From the NCBI GenBank assembly GCA_963735955.1, contig CAVTND010000012.1, positions 1-64,000 on the forward strand: DNA of 64,000 nt, in the 5' to 3' direction. Source of the DNA: CAVTND01 sp963735955 (GTDB taxonomy: Bacteria; Pseudomonadota; Gammaproteobacteria; Burkholderiales; Burkholderiaceae_F). This document shows positions 16,443 through 26,413 of this stretch, one piece after another; position 1 is the stretch's first letter; the number at the start of each line of letters is the position of its first letter. A program made the translations under genes and the position numbers. The notes beneath the pieces were generated by a model. The model was not told the DNA's origin. It did not search any database and saw only the letters and a list, made by a program, of their open reading frames with translations.

Positions 16443-18360
16443 ATGGTTGAAACTACTTCTATCGGCCCGCCTGCAACGTTTCACGAAAGTGAATCCGCCA
16501 CTCAAACCAGTTTTTGGAAGCTGACCCTTGGAAGCATCGGTGTCGTGTACGGCGACATCGGCACGAGTCCTCTGTATGCGCTTCGTGAATCAGTACTCGC
16601 CGCAGTGGGGCCCAATCAGCCTGCCAGTGAGCCAGTTGTACTTGGTATCCTCTCCCTAGTTATCTGGGCCCTCTTTCTGGTGGTCACCGCAAAATACGTG
16701 ACCGTCCTCCTACGTGCTGACAACCACGGCGAAGGCGGGACGCTCGCGCTGATGGCGCTGGCAAATCGAGCCACCGGCGGACATACTGCCCCGATCATTC
16801 TACTGGGGATCGTGAGCGGCGCTTTGTTCTATGGCGACGCGATGATTACGCCCGCTCTTTCGGTGCTCTCGGCGGTTGAAGGTCTGAAAGTAGTCGCACC
16901 CGCTTTCGAAACTTATGTTGTTCCCCTCACCGTCGTCATCCTCATTGGTCTTTTCGCGGTCCAATCGCGCGGTACAGCACGTGTCGCCACGTTTTTCGGA
17001 CCTATAACACTGGCGTGGTTTGCCGCTATTGCAGCTGCCGGATTCTGGCACGTGTTAAGTAACTGGGAGATTTTGCGCGCCTTCAATCCGTTTTATGGAG
17101 TTAGCTTTCTCGCCAGCCACGGCATGATCGGGCTTACTCTTGGGTGCGGTGTTTCTTGTCGTAACCGGTACTGAGGCGTTGTATGCCGACCTCGGTCACT
17201 TCGGCCGGGGTCCCATTCGATTCGCTTGGCTGACAGTCGCGTTGCCCGCGCTACTCCTCAACTATCTCGGTCAAGGTGCCCTCGTGCTCGCTGACCCCAA
17301 GGTCATCGAGAACCCTTTCTTTCTGTTATTTCCCGGATGGGGTCAGCTGCCGATGGTTCTGTTGGCGACCGCTGCGACAGTGATCGCAAGCCAAGCCGTC
17401 ATTACCGGTGCATATTCGCTTACCCAACAGGCCATCCAGCTAGGACTTTTGCCGAGATTAGAAATCCGCCACACCTCGGGTGCTCTTTTCGGTCAGATCT
17501 ATATGCCCCGCGTGAACACGTTGCTTCTCATCGGCGTTCTGTTGTTGGTCGCACTATTCCGGTCGTCGGGCGCCTTAGCGTCTGCCTACGGTATCGCAGT
17601 TACCGGAACGATGGTCGTCACAACTTTGATGGCGTTCGTTGTAATTTGGAGAGTGTGGAATTGGTCCTTATTAGCAACCACCGCATTGATTGTGCCGTTT
17701 CTTTTTATTGATCTGACGTTTCTGGCGGCCAACCTACTTAAGATTTTTGAGGGCGGTTGGGTGCCTCTTGCGCTAGGCGCTGTTCTGATGGTGATCATGT
17801 ACACATGGCGACGTGGCACAGCCATTCTCCAGCAGAAGACGCGCCGAACCGAAACGCCGATCCGGTCCCTAATAGCGAGTTTAGAAAAGCGGCCGCCGTA
17901 TCAAGTGTCGGGAACAGCCGTTTTTCTTACGGGCGATTTAACGAGCGCACCGACAGCACTGCTTCATAGCCTGAAACATTACAAAGTGCTGCACGAACGA
18001 AACGTTATACTAACGGTTGAAATCTCACACATTCCAACCGTACCGGAAAATGAGCGCGTTCTTATCGAGCCTCTTGGCCCGACGTTTTCACGTGTCTTGG
18101 TCAAGTACGGCTTTATGCAACAACCAAATCTGCCGAGCGCCTTGGCACTTGCCAGAAAGTTGGGCTGGAATTTCGACATAATGTCCACTTCGTTCTTCTT
18201 ATCGCGTCGAACTTTAAAGGCAGCTTCAGGATCATCCGAAATGCCCCGCTGGCAAGAGCATTTGTATATAGGACTTGCCAGAAGCGCGAACGACGCCACT
18301 GACTATTTTCGTCTACCCACAGGGCGAGTTGTGGAAGTAGGAACCCAAGTAACCGTTTAG
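16443..18360 (+). pseudogene. kup: Kup potassium uptake transporter with a one-base frameshift
   Basis: Kup proteins import K+ with protons. The N-terminus (LTLGSIGVVYGDIGTSPLYA, VLLRADNHGEGG) and the C-terminal part (EALYADLGHFGRGPIRFAWL, NYLGQGALVL, VNTLLLIGVLL, cytoplasmic tail) are canonical, but they lie in two frames. The break is at about 17139: ...GLTL|LGAVFLVVTG, explained by one extra C. Joined, the product is about 638 residues, normal length. Either a real inactivation or a sequence error; nothing else in the gene looks decayed. Confidence 0.85.
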
Positions 18361-18368
18361 ATCTGTTT

Positions 18369-18388
18369 GCAGTGGCCATGGCCACTGC
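18369..18388 (+). terminator. Perfect 20-base palindrome after kup
   Basis: GCAGTGGCCATGGCCACTGC, nine bases after the kup stop, able to form a strong stem or a protein-binding dyad. No T-run follows, so termination is a guess. Confidence 0.4.
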
Positions 18389-18433
18389 TCGAATTAAAAT
18401 GGCCGAGACACTGATGCCCCTATTGAATTGGAA

Positions 18434-18550
18434 ATGTTCGCTCTGGGTCAAAAGCGAAAGTAACGCCGTTTGGTTTTGATGTCTGCTGTTGCTCCGAAAG
18501 CGGGACATTCGCCCGTAGATCATCGATGTCCGCTTTGGGCCAGGATCAGA
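18434..18550. repeat. Degenerate palindromic cassette (A, B and part of A/C)
   Basis: Three damaged units (for example TGTTCGCTCTGGGTCAAAAG then CGAAAG). With the next cassette it accounts for most of the gap 18389-18814; a 17-codon frame at 18604 is not supported as a gene. Confidence 0.6.
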
Positions 18551-18695
18551 AATTCACAGCATCGCTATATGTTCGGCTTACAGAGCAGTCGGAGAACCGC
18601 GACATGGATCCGACGTACGACCCGATCTGGGATTTGCTGGATCACTCGCGGCACTGACCGGCTGAACGGTTGTATTCCGAAGCTCTAGCCACTTG

Positions 18696-18814
18696 ATGTC
18701 CGCTTTGGGTCATTAGCGGACATTTGCAGTGCAAAAGGTGATGTCCGCTTTACCCCTGAAAGCGGACATTCCGTGCGAACAGCGGCATGTCCGCTAAGTG
18801 CCAATAGCGGACAT
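18696..18814. repeat. Palindromic cassette, units A-B-C
   Basis: Complete A, B and C units. Its right edge coincides with the point where the DUF1232 remnant loses homology. Confidence 0.9.
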
Positions 18815-18817
18815 TCG

Positions 18818-19035
18818 TCACCACAGATGGCGCATCGCTATCCTCCACATATCCAAGCACCGGGACAAAATCAGCATGAGGTCGATTAGGGAAAGCGCGT
18901 AAGCGGCAACGGAAATTGCGAGCTTTCGCACCAAGACACGAGGATCACGCGCCGCTAGATACAGAGCATGGTATCGCGTTTGATTATGCGCACCCATTGT
19001 TTCCAGCTTTCCAGCGGGCCGGTGTCCTCCCAGAG
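18818..19035 (-). pseudogene. Decayed DUF1232 (YkvA-like) membrane protein gene
   Basis: Minus-strand reading in three phases gives WVRIIKRDTM, then LYLAARDPRVLVRKLAISVA plus AYALSLIDLM, then DFVPVLGYVEDSD. Together these follow the DUF1232 pattern (ALYLAARDPR...AYALSPIDLIPDFIPVLGYLDD). Two frameshifts are needed, near the ALYL and the SLIDL segments, and the last part of the family is missing where the palindromic cassette begins. Clearly inactive. Confidence 0.65.
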
Positions 19036-19210
19036 TGAATTTACAGCGTCGAGTTAAAATTTTTACGGACCCGATATAGTCTTTAATCCATCTTAAAATG
19101 AAAGCGGGCGGCGCACTTTGTGGCCGCCCGCGAACCTTATACGCATCAATATGAAGCTGATTAAAGCCGCGCAAATGTGGCCGCAAGTTGAGGCCCAAGT
19201 TTAGGTGGAA

Positions 19211-19375
19211 CTAGAGGGCCACACGAGTTCGCGTACGATCCAACGGATCGTAAGAGTTGCTGGTGTCATCGATCTTCTTCGACTGATCGGCAAGCTGCAC
19301 GTATGTGGTGGCCAAACTTTCCCATTGAGCTCTCAATTGCGCGTTTTGTTCCTCCCAGGCGCGCTTCCGGGTGTG
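19211..19375 (-). pseudogene. C-terminal remnant of a small helical protein
   Basis: The minus strand reads RKRAWEEQNAQLRAQWESLA, TTYVQLADQSKKIDD, then a polar tail ending RTRVAL-stop. The amphipathic, Q/E-rich helix looks like genuine coding sequence, but there is no start codon and the frame closes at 19402. Family not identified beyond resemblance to small rhizobial helical proteins. Confidence 0.4.
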
Positions 19376-19438
19376 GTGGGCTAAAAACCGGCGGGTCGGT
19401 TACGTCTGGCTGGTTGCAATTGTTTTTGCGTTCCGGCG

Positions 19439-19555
19439 ATGTCCGCTTTTGGCACAAAGCGGACATGCCACTAGCGCGGACGTATGTCCGCTTTCGGGGG
19501 TAAAGCGGACATGGGTTCCGCGTCGCAAAATGTCTGCTTTTGACCAAAGCGGACA
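19439..19555. repeat. Palindromic cassette in reverse orientation, C'-B'-A'
   Basis: The only clearly inverted locus: loops TTTGGCACA (C'), TTTCGGGGGTAA (B'), TTTTGACCA (A'). It ends two bases before the ATG of the ABC-binding-protein remnant at 19557. Confidence 0.9.
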
Positions 19556-19556
19556 C

Positions 19557-19757
19557 ATGAGGCGACGGGAATTTATAGGCCTTCTCGGTGGTGCGGCGGC
19601 TTCGTGGCCGTTCGCGTCGCATGCGCAGCAGGCCGACCGCGTGCGATGCATTGGCGTGCTCCTGCCCGCAGCCTCGAACGACCGCCCGCCATTGCCCGGG
19701 ATCGATCTGCGTGAAGGTATTACTCGCGTCGGCAGTTATTCCCGGCGGATCCCCTGA
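19557..19757 (+). pseudogene. 5' remnant of an ABC substrate-binding protein gene
   Basis: Opens MRRREFIGLLGGAAASWPFA with SHAQQADRVRCIGVLLPAA next, the standard Tat-type signal and first strand of the PF04392-type proteins (compare the intact gene at 34167). Family similarity stops after about 43 residues; the remaining codons to the stop at 19757 match nothing. The rest of the gene has been replaced. Confidence 0.6.
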
Positions 19758-19891
19758 ACGCGATCGATATTTGCTGTTGATGTAGACCGAGCGGTTTTTC
19801 AAAAATATGATGCGTTGATTCTCTCTCACTGCGCGAATCCGGGCGGATGGCATTTTCGGGAACGACGGCTCGCCGATTGGGCGCGGCCTGT

Positions 19892-20735
19892 TCAATTGAT
19901 CTGAATTCCACCCACAAACACTTTCGGTCCCATGCCGACCATCATTGTGCCGAAGGGGCTTTGCTGTGAGGACCACTTTAGGAATTGTGAGACACTATCG
20001 ACCTGATCATCATGTCGGCCGTTCAGAAACGCCAGAAGTTCATGCAGGAAGGTGTCAAGCCAGTCGGCCTCCTTTGGCAGATGGATGTGTCCGGCTTCGA
20101 CCTTGGCGGACTGCGCCACCATGCGATCCACCTTGCTCCCCTCCGGCTTCCGACCAATGGGGCGTGGCATTCCCCGCGACGGATCGCGCCAGAGATCCTG
20201 CAAGAGCGCCATGCCAGGTCCGGCATCTTCGATCAGGATGGTTCCGGCACCGTGCTTGGCCGCGAGGCTCGCGAGCTTGCGGCGAAGATCAGGGTATTGG
20301 AGCCGGGCACGGAACACGTCGACGAGGTAGTAGTCCGCCTTGATGATCCACCAAGTAGTGCAAACGGAATAGTCGTTGGCATCGCCCGTCATCATGGCGA
20401 TGTCCCAGCTCTGCACGATGCGCTTGGCGGAATCGTGGGGCAGGTGGTCGTAGTGCCGGAACCACTCGCGTCGGATGAGATTGCCTTCAATAGGAACCGG
20501 CCGTTGCTGATACTGCGCTGAGAACATCAGGCTGCCGATCTCCGCCTTGATACGGTCCAGGGTGTCTTTGCTCTCGCGCTCCGGATGCAGGATGTCGCCA
20601 ATCCGTCGTCTCATCTCCTTGCCGTGGCCGAGGGGAATGACGCTGTCGTCCACGGCGATTGACGGCAGGTCAAGGTGCTCCCAACCACCTTGATCAAGGA
20701 GGTGGCCAGCAAGGTCGTTCTCGTGCAGGGAAAAT
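19892..20735 (-). pseudogene. Phage terminase large subunit, nuclease half only
   Basis: The frame begins after an in-frame stop near 20742, and homology starts at LHENDLAGHLLDQGGWEHLD. It continues with GDILHPERESK, FSAQYQQRPVPIEGNLIRRE, SWDIAMMTGDANDYSVCTTW and HDDQVDSVSQFL, the RNase H-like packaging nuclease with its aspartates. The N-terminal ATPase half is missing and no other phage gene is nearby, so this is a prophage scrap. It abuts the 5' end of the helicase gene. Confidence 0.75.
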
Positions 20736-20738
20736 TAT

Positions 20739-23470
20739 TTGCTCCGTATTCGTATCGCTCACGTAACTGCAATTGGGCTCAATCCAATAATAGCGAACGG
20801 CAATGTCAGTTTTGATCCCGTTCCGATGCGGCGCAGAGATCTTGAGAATTATGAAGCCGGTGCAGAGATCGCAATTCCGCCAGCGGCCAGTGACCAATTT
20901 GCCAAAGAATTCCGTAACCAGACTAAAGTGAATTCAACTTATGTAATCGATTCAGGCCAATACCTTTACATCGATCCTAGCGTCCGTACTGCACTAAGAG
21001 TTGTGAAGGCGAAGCAGAGTGCCCCACTTGAGGAGCGTATGGCCTTTTTGATGGCTCCAAGTCGCGCGATTACGGAAGCGTATCGCCATGAGGGCGTTGA
21101 AGAGAAAGAAGTGCCAATCGGGGACACCTTCTTTTTTGAAACGGCTGAGTATTCCGACCGCATTACCGGTATTGGGGAGTGGATTCCTCCTCAGCTTAGT
21201 TACTTGGAAACTGAGCCGAACAATTGGTTGCCAGAGCGTTTTTCCGTTGTCCTTTCGGGGAAGTTAGTTACTGGAAAGCCAGATGACGTCGTCAGTTGGA
21301 TCGAGACGGTTAAGGCCGCCTTGGCTTCGAAGAAGACCGAAGTGACGCTAGGAGATGTAACCATACCCACTAACACTCCGGGCTTACTCTCAACTCTTCA
21401 GCGGTTGCAGCCACCCGAAGCTAAACCTGCCTCTGGCGTTACAGAGAGCGGAACGCCAACAGAAGCCCCAGCTCGCCGCCGCATACAAATTCTCCAGACG
21501 ATGAACAACTTCGACCAACATGAGTTCAAGAAACAATTTAGGGAACGCGGAGTTGAAAATACATCGATGCCACTTATGAAGGTCACACTGAAGGAGCATC
21601 AGCAAACAGGGGTAGCATGGCTGACAAGTTGTTATATCGCCGGTTGGCCGGGAGTATTGCTCGCCGACGACATGGGATTGGGAAAAACGCTTGAAAGTCT
21701 ATCGTTTCTAATGCTCCTGCGTCGTGAGGGCGTAGTGCGAAGTGGCCGTCCCGCTCTTGTCGTTGCCCCAACAAGCCTTCTCCGCAACTGGCAGGATGAA
21801 CATAGCAGGCACACTTTGGACGGAGGACTAGGAGAGCCGTTGGTAGCCTTTGGGAGTGAGCTTCGAAAGTTGAAAATCGGAAAAGCGATAGCGGATGACG
21901 TCGTGCTGTTAGATAGTGGACAGATCGCACAAAGTAATTGGGTCCTCACGACTTACGAGACGGTACGTGACTATCATATGAGTTTCGCTAGAGTACCGTT
22001 TAGCGTTGCAGTTTTAGATGAGATTCAAAAAGCAAAGAATCCGACAACGCGAATAAATGCAACCCTCAAAGCGCTTAACATTGATTTCGTGCTTTCTATG
22101 ACGGGGACACCCGTTGAGAACAGCATTTCCGATCTTTGGGCAATTACTGACATCACCGCGCCCGGTTATTTCGCGCCGCTAAAGGAATTCATGAGGACGT
22201 ACGGAAAGGCACAAGAAGCCGAAGCCAGACAAGACGCTCTCAAAAAACTATCTGGTGAACTCCTAAGTGCCACTGAAATTGGGGGCCGTCGAGTTCCTCC
22301 TTATGCATTGCGGCGCCTAAAAGAAGACGTCGCAAAAGACCCGCCGCCAAAATATGAAGGCCCGATGATTCGAGCTTATATGCCTTCGCTTCAAGCGCAG
22401 AGATACGCAGATGTCAGCGCTGCTACTCAGGCGGGGCAAATTAAAATTCTCAGGGCTTTGCATGATTTCCGCTCTATCTCGCTCCATCCGGCCGATCCAG
22501 AATCCGTCACCGGCGGTCTCGTGCAAGGTGACGAATATATAAAGATGTCTGCGCGTCTGAGCCAAGCGTTCGATAAGATTGAAGGCATCGCCGCGAAGAA
22601 TGAAAAGGTCATAATCTTCGTGAATAGTCGGCGAATGCAGTCGGTACTTGCCCGATTGATAGAACAAAAATTTGGGTGTCCCAGGCCAGAGTTTATTCGT
22701 GGGGATACCATTCCTGGGCAGCGACAGGAAATAGTGAACCGATTTTCTGATCTGAAAGGCTTTGCTGCGCTAATTCTTTCGCCAGGGCGGCGGGCGTCGG
22801 ATTAAACATCGTCGCCGCCAATCACGTTATTCATTTAGATCGCTGGTGGAATCCTGCGGTAGAAGACCAATGCACGGACCGTGCCTATCGTATTGGCGCT
22901 ACGAGAGACGTGTATGTGCATACGGTGGGCGCGGTGCATCCTTTATTGAAAGACAATTCCTATGATGTTGTTCTCGACAATCTCTTGAGGAACCGCCGAG
23001 AGGTCTCAAAGCGTATTTTCACGTCTTCAGAAGTTACGGCAGCCGACTTCGCTAGTGTTCTCAAAGGAGTCAGCGGGCAGCGAAGTGCTGACGACATCCT
23101 GCGTGAAATCGATCAAGCGGGCTATATAGGCCTGGAGGAATTCATCCGCGATCAGCTTCTGGCCGAAGGATTAAGCGCAAATCTGACGCAAAGTACCGGC
23201 GATGGCGGGGCGGATATCGTCGTAAGGGATGAATTGGGTCAAATCATTTATCTCATTCAATGCAAGCATACGAAAAACATTGATGTTCCCATTGATGCCG
23301 GTCTTTTAGAGGACGCCCGCCGTGTTCAAAGTAACTGGCAAGCGCAAGATGCGCGGGTGATAGGTATCTCTAATGCCAAAAAATTCGCACCGCGGGTGAT
23401 AGCAGAATTTGAAAGGATCAAAGGACGTCTCATCGCCCGAGACGAGTTGCCTCGCTTGCACTTTAGTTGA
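20739..23470 (+). pseudogene. SNF2-family helicase fused to Mrr-like nuclease, 5'-truncated and frameshifted
   Basis: Walker A region LADDMGLGKTLESLSFLML, Walker B variant LDEIQKAKN, motif III LSMTGTPVENS, and motifs V-VI AGVGLNIVAANHVIHLDRWW...QCTDRAYRIG define a SNF2 ATPase. The C-terminus has GYIGLEEFIRDQLLAEG, GDGGADIVV and LIQCKH, a PD-(D/E)XK nuclease of the Mrr type. One lost base near 22787 (LSP|RAAGVGLN) splits the gene. There is no ATG at the 5' end, where the terminase fragment begins. The architecture resembles anti-phage helicase-nucleases such as ZorD; no partner genes are present. Confidence 0.75.
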
Positions 23471-23614
23471 GTAACCAGCCCGCACAATAGAGGGTGCGAA
23501 ATGACGATTTGGGATGCAAGCGCGAAGAAGCGTGCCAACCTCGGTTTGCCCCTTGGCGCTCAGCCTTTCGCCTTCGCCAGTCGATGAGCAACATCGGATG
23601 CCAGCGAGACAGGA

Positions 23615-23749
23615 TCAACTGAAACACCAGGAATTGAATGACAAAACGGGCGGCAGGCAGCTACGCCGTTGAAAAATGGGCTCGCGCAGAGCAAGGGTGA
23701 ACGCCGCCACAGCGCTCCCGACAAATCCGATAAATTGCCTCCGCTGCAT
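23615..23749 (-). pseudogene. Signal-peptide remnant of an ABC substrate-binding protein
   Basis: MQRRQFIGFVGSAVAAFTLA matches the start of the PF04392-type proteins (MRRREFI..LGGAAA). After about 20 residues the frame no longer resembles the family and closes after 44 codons. A third N-terminal relic of this family, again near a palindromic cassette. Confidence 0.4.
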
Positions 23750-23887
23750 AGGCACCCCTTATCGAGAACAAAGTATTCTAGTGGCGGATACCTATATCCT
23801 TAAAGAGGGAAGAACCAATCCGCCGATGTCCGCTTTGGGTCAAAAGCAGACATGCGCAGTGCAGTGGGCGATGTCCGCTTTGTGCCA

Positions 23888-25263
23888 TGTGTGGACGGCT
23901 CCGAGTTGGCAAGAGCTTTCTTCACGCTTGCAGGCTTGGTCGGTGCAGCCATGTGTTCGGCCTGTTAGTGCGGCACACGGGGCCGCTGGCCATAATGCCC
24001 TCCGCGGATCAGGTCCCGATCAGAAGCACGCATTCGACGATGCGCTGGCACAAGTGGGTTGTCCTGATCGCCGGATCGACCGGCTCTGCATTACGTGCTG
24101 TTTGCCCTCCCAACCTTCACATCACGCCGGATGTCCGACGCGATCTCGTTTACGCCGCACGCACGACGGGTTCCTTGTAGCGCTCGCCCTTGGCCATCAG
24201 TACCCAGACCATCCGCGCCATCTTGTTGGCAAGTGCGATGGCAGCAACCTTCGTCGGCCGCCGCGCCAGCAATGCCGTGAGCCACGGCCGATGCTTGGTG
24301 CCGTGGATCTTGGCATAGCGAATGACGGCGAGCGCGCCGGCCATGAACAGGCTGCGCAAATAGCGATCACCTTGTTTGCTGATACTGCCGAGCCTGTCCT
24401 TGCCCCCGCTCGAGTGCTGCTTCGGCACCAGTCCAACCCAGGCCGAGAAGTTGCGGCCTGAGCGAAAGGCCTTGGGGTCAGCGACACTGGCGACAAGAGC
24501 GGTGGCCAGTATCGGGCCAACACCGGGGATCGCATCGAGCCGCCTGCTCGCCTCATGCGATCGATGCCAAGCCATGATCATACGGTCGAACTCTAGTAAT
24601 TGCTCCTTGAGCCGGCTTAGTTGGGCCCCAAGCGCTGCGAGACACGCACGGGCGATCCCAGGAACTCGCTTGTCATTTGCATTGGCGACAACATCGAGCA
24701 GCGCCTCGACACCCTTGCGGCCGACCGGCGCGACGATCCCGAACTCGGCCAGATGAGCCCGGATCACGTTGATCACCGCAGTCTGCTGGCGAATGAACAG
24801 ATGCCGCGTGCGATGGAGCGTCAGACCGCTCTGTTGCTCCGGCGTCTTGGTGGCGACGAACCGCATATTCGCCCTGGTAACTGCTTCGCAGATCGCCTCC
24901 GCATCAGTGGCATCGTTCTTCTGCCGTTTGACGTACGGCTTTACATACGCCGGTGGCATCAGCCGGACCGTGTGGCCGAGCGCCTTGAGCTCCCGCGACC
25001 AGTGGTGCGACGAGGCGCAGGCCTCGATGCCCACCAGGCACGGCGGCAACTTCTCGAAGAATGCGAGAACATAGCGCCGCTTTAACTGACGGCGGATGAC
25101 CACTTGGCCAGCGGCATCAATGCCATGCACCTGAAATACCGACTTGGCGATATCGAGACCGACTGTCGTAACCGTTTGCATGCTTGGCTCCTCTGAATCC
25201 TGGTTGCATCAACAGCAACCATACTCATGGCACTCACGTGCCGGTGGAGGAGCCGTCCACAGC
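23888..25263 (-). mobile_element. IS110-family element, IS1111-like, inserted in a palindrome loop
   Basis: About 1.4 kb. It contains one intact DEDD transposase and the inverted repeat TGTGGACGGCTCC at 23890-23902, repeated as GGAGCCGTCCACA at 25249-25261, close to but not at the very ends, as in the IS1111 group. Exact ends are uncertain by a few bases. No target duplication is evident, as usual for IS110. Confidence 0.85.
24150..25181 (-). CDS. IS110-family transposase (DEDD)
   Basis: 343 residues, full length. N-terminal RuvC-like DEDD domain: GLDIAKSVFQVHGID (first D at residue 9), CLVGIEACASSHHW (E), KNDATDAEAICEA (two D). C-terminal Transposase_20 part: RLDAIPGVGPILATALVASV and SAWVGLVPKQHSSGGKDRLG, which holds the nucleophilic serine region. 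Cuts and joins DNA site-specifically through a seekRNA/bridge-type mechanism known for IS110 relatives. Intact, so the insertion may be recent. Confidence 0.92.
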   Translation of the reverse strand: MQTVTTVGLDIAKSVFQVHGIDAAGQVVIRRQLKRRYVLAFFEKLPPCLVGIEACASSHHWSRELKALGHTVRLMPPAYVKPYVKRQKNDATDAEAICEAVTRANMRFVATKTPEQQSGLTLHRTRHLFIRQQTAVINVIRAHLAEFGIVAPVGRKGVEALLDVVANANDKRVPGIARACLAALGAQLSRLKEQLLEFDRMIMAWHRSHEASRRLDAIPGVGPILATALVASVADPKAFRSGRNFSAWVGLVPKQHSSGGKDRLGSISKQGDRYLRSLFMAGALAVIRYAKIHGTKHRPWLTALLARRPTKVAAIALANKMARMVWVLMAKGERYKEPVVRAA

Positions 25264-25297
25264 ATCAGAAGCGGACATGCTCACGATCCGGAGCCGA

Positions 25298-26101
25298 TCA
25301 CATGCGCTCGTAGACCTCATTGAGGAAATGATCGAAATAGTCGACACGAATTAAACCAAGCCGGGGAAACTCAATATCGGTAATGACGAATAGTGCGACG
25401 GCCAAGGTTGCCGCAAAGGTCACCATATGCACCCAGCTTTGGGTTCTGGCCGTGGCCATGCCGAAACCCGCGAGAAGGGAACCCCCGAGGCCAAGGCCGA
25501 AGAGCATGACATAGATAACTTGCGGCGGGTGTCTCTCATTCGCCCCGTTTCGCAACCGGGCAACTTCAAAAGCGCTGTTCAACGATGGCAGGACGAGCGG
25601 ACAGGCGGTGCGGCTGCTCGCTGGAGGACAAGCCTCGACCGCTCCATCCCATATCTCGGCTTTGAGTTTGAAGATCTTGGCTTGTTGGTCGGCCGAAGTG
25701 ACCTCTGATCCCGTCCAAAGCCCGAACTCTACCGGCATCCGGTAAAGATCCATTCGCGCCTTGAGATATTCTTTCAATTTTTTCTTGAGCTTAAGCCTCG
25801 CCTCACTTTCCAGCAGGTCGAGCCGATCGTACGCGCTACTGACGGCGTTCGCTTCCTGCAAGACCAGCTGTTTGCGTTCGTCGAATCTTTGCAGTGCGCC
25901 GGAGATCGCAAATGCCAGGAGCAATCCTACCAAGGCAAATACGGCTCCCTCAACGGCGTTGAGCCCGGCCATAGCCGCAGGGCCTTCCCGAGCGAGACGG
26001 CGTGTACCGAGGCCGCGTCCGAGATTCAACAAAATCAACGAGCCAGCAAAAAAAGCGAGCGCAACCGCCGACGAAAACAGGAGAAAGGCCAATTGAACCA
26101 T
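25298..26101 (-). CDS. DUF4239 family membrane protein
   Basis: 267 residues. Two N-terminal hydrophobic spans, a central cytoplasmic helical region (FDERKQLVLQEANAVSSAYD, RLDLLESEARLKLKKKLKEY) and two C-terminal spans, the bestrophin-like layout of DUF4239. Inner membrane; an ion-channel-like role is suggested for the family but unproven. No clear ribosome site before the ATG. Confidence 0.75.
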   Translation of the reverse strand: MVQLAFLLFSSAVALAFFAGSLILLNLGRGLGTRRLAREGPAAMAGLNAVEGAVFALVGLLLAFAISGALQRFDERKQLVLQEANAVSSAYDRLDLLESEARLKLKKKLKEYLKARMDLYRMPVEFGLWTGSEVTSADQQAKIFKLKAEIWDGAVEACPPASSRTACPLVLPSLNSAFEVARLRNGANERHPPQVIYVMLFGLGLGGSLLAGFGMATARTQSWVHMVTFAATLAVALFVITDIEFPRLGLIRVDYFDHFLNEVYERM

Positions 26102-26225
26102 TCAAAATCAAGTTGGATAATCTGGAAGGAGCGATCAAATACAACGCGATACGCGAAATCAAGACATCATTTCGGCGTTTAATCCATGGTTGCTATCCCA
26201 CATCATCCGTGTCGTGTGGTCCCTG

Positions 26226-26344
26226 ATGTCCGCTTTGGGTCAAAAGCTGACATTTGCAGTGCATCAACCCATGTCCGCTTTACCCCCGAAAGCGGACATG
26301 TGCAGTGCACTGGCTCACGTCCGCTAAGTGCCAATAGCAGACAT
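26226..26344. repeat. Palindromic cassette, units A-B-C
   Basis: All three units, 46-base period; A has one stem change (AAGCTGACAT). Lies 69 bases after the stop of the ribbon-helix-helix gene. Confidence 0.9.
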
Positions 26345-26413
26345 GACGATAAGTATGCGGCGCGTCTTTGGATCATGCATTTCAGATCTGCCTCTCGCTG
26401 TGTCCTGGCCCGA

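Larger units (their letters stand above)
23826..25278. repeat. Palindromic cassette A-C, split by an insertion sequence
   Basis: Unit A at 23826 is complete. The second unit starts ATGTCCGCTTTGTGCCA at 23871-23887 and resumes CAGAAGCGGACAT at 25266-25278, with the IS110-type element between the two arms. Confidence 0.85.

Noticed and set aside
20739..23470. Complete Zorya or DISARM system
   Set aside because: Only a ZorD-like helicase-nuclease remnant is present; ZorA/ZorB motor proteins, ZorC or methyltransferase partners are absent. The DUF4239 protein at 25298 is not a ZorA homologue.
23676..24461. 261-codon plus-strand frame across the IS110 left end
   Set aside because: It runs through a palindromic cassette and antisense to the transposase; the peptide contains translated repeat and no domain.
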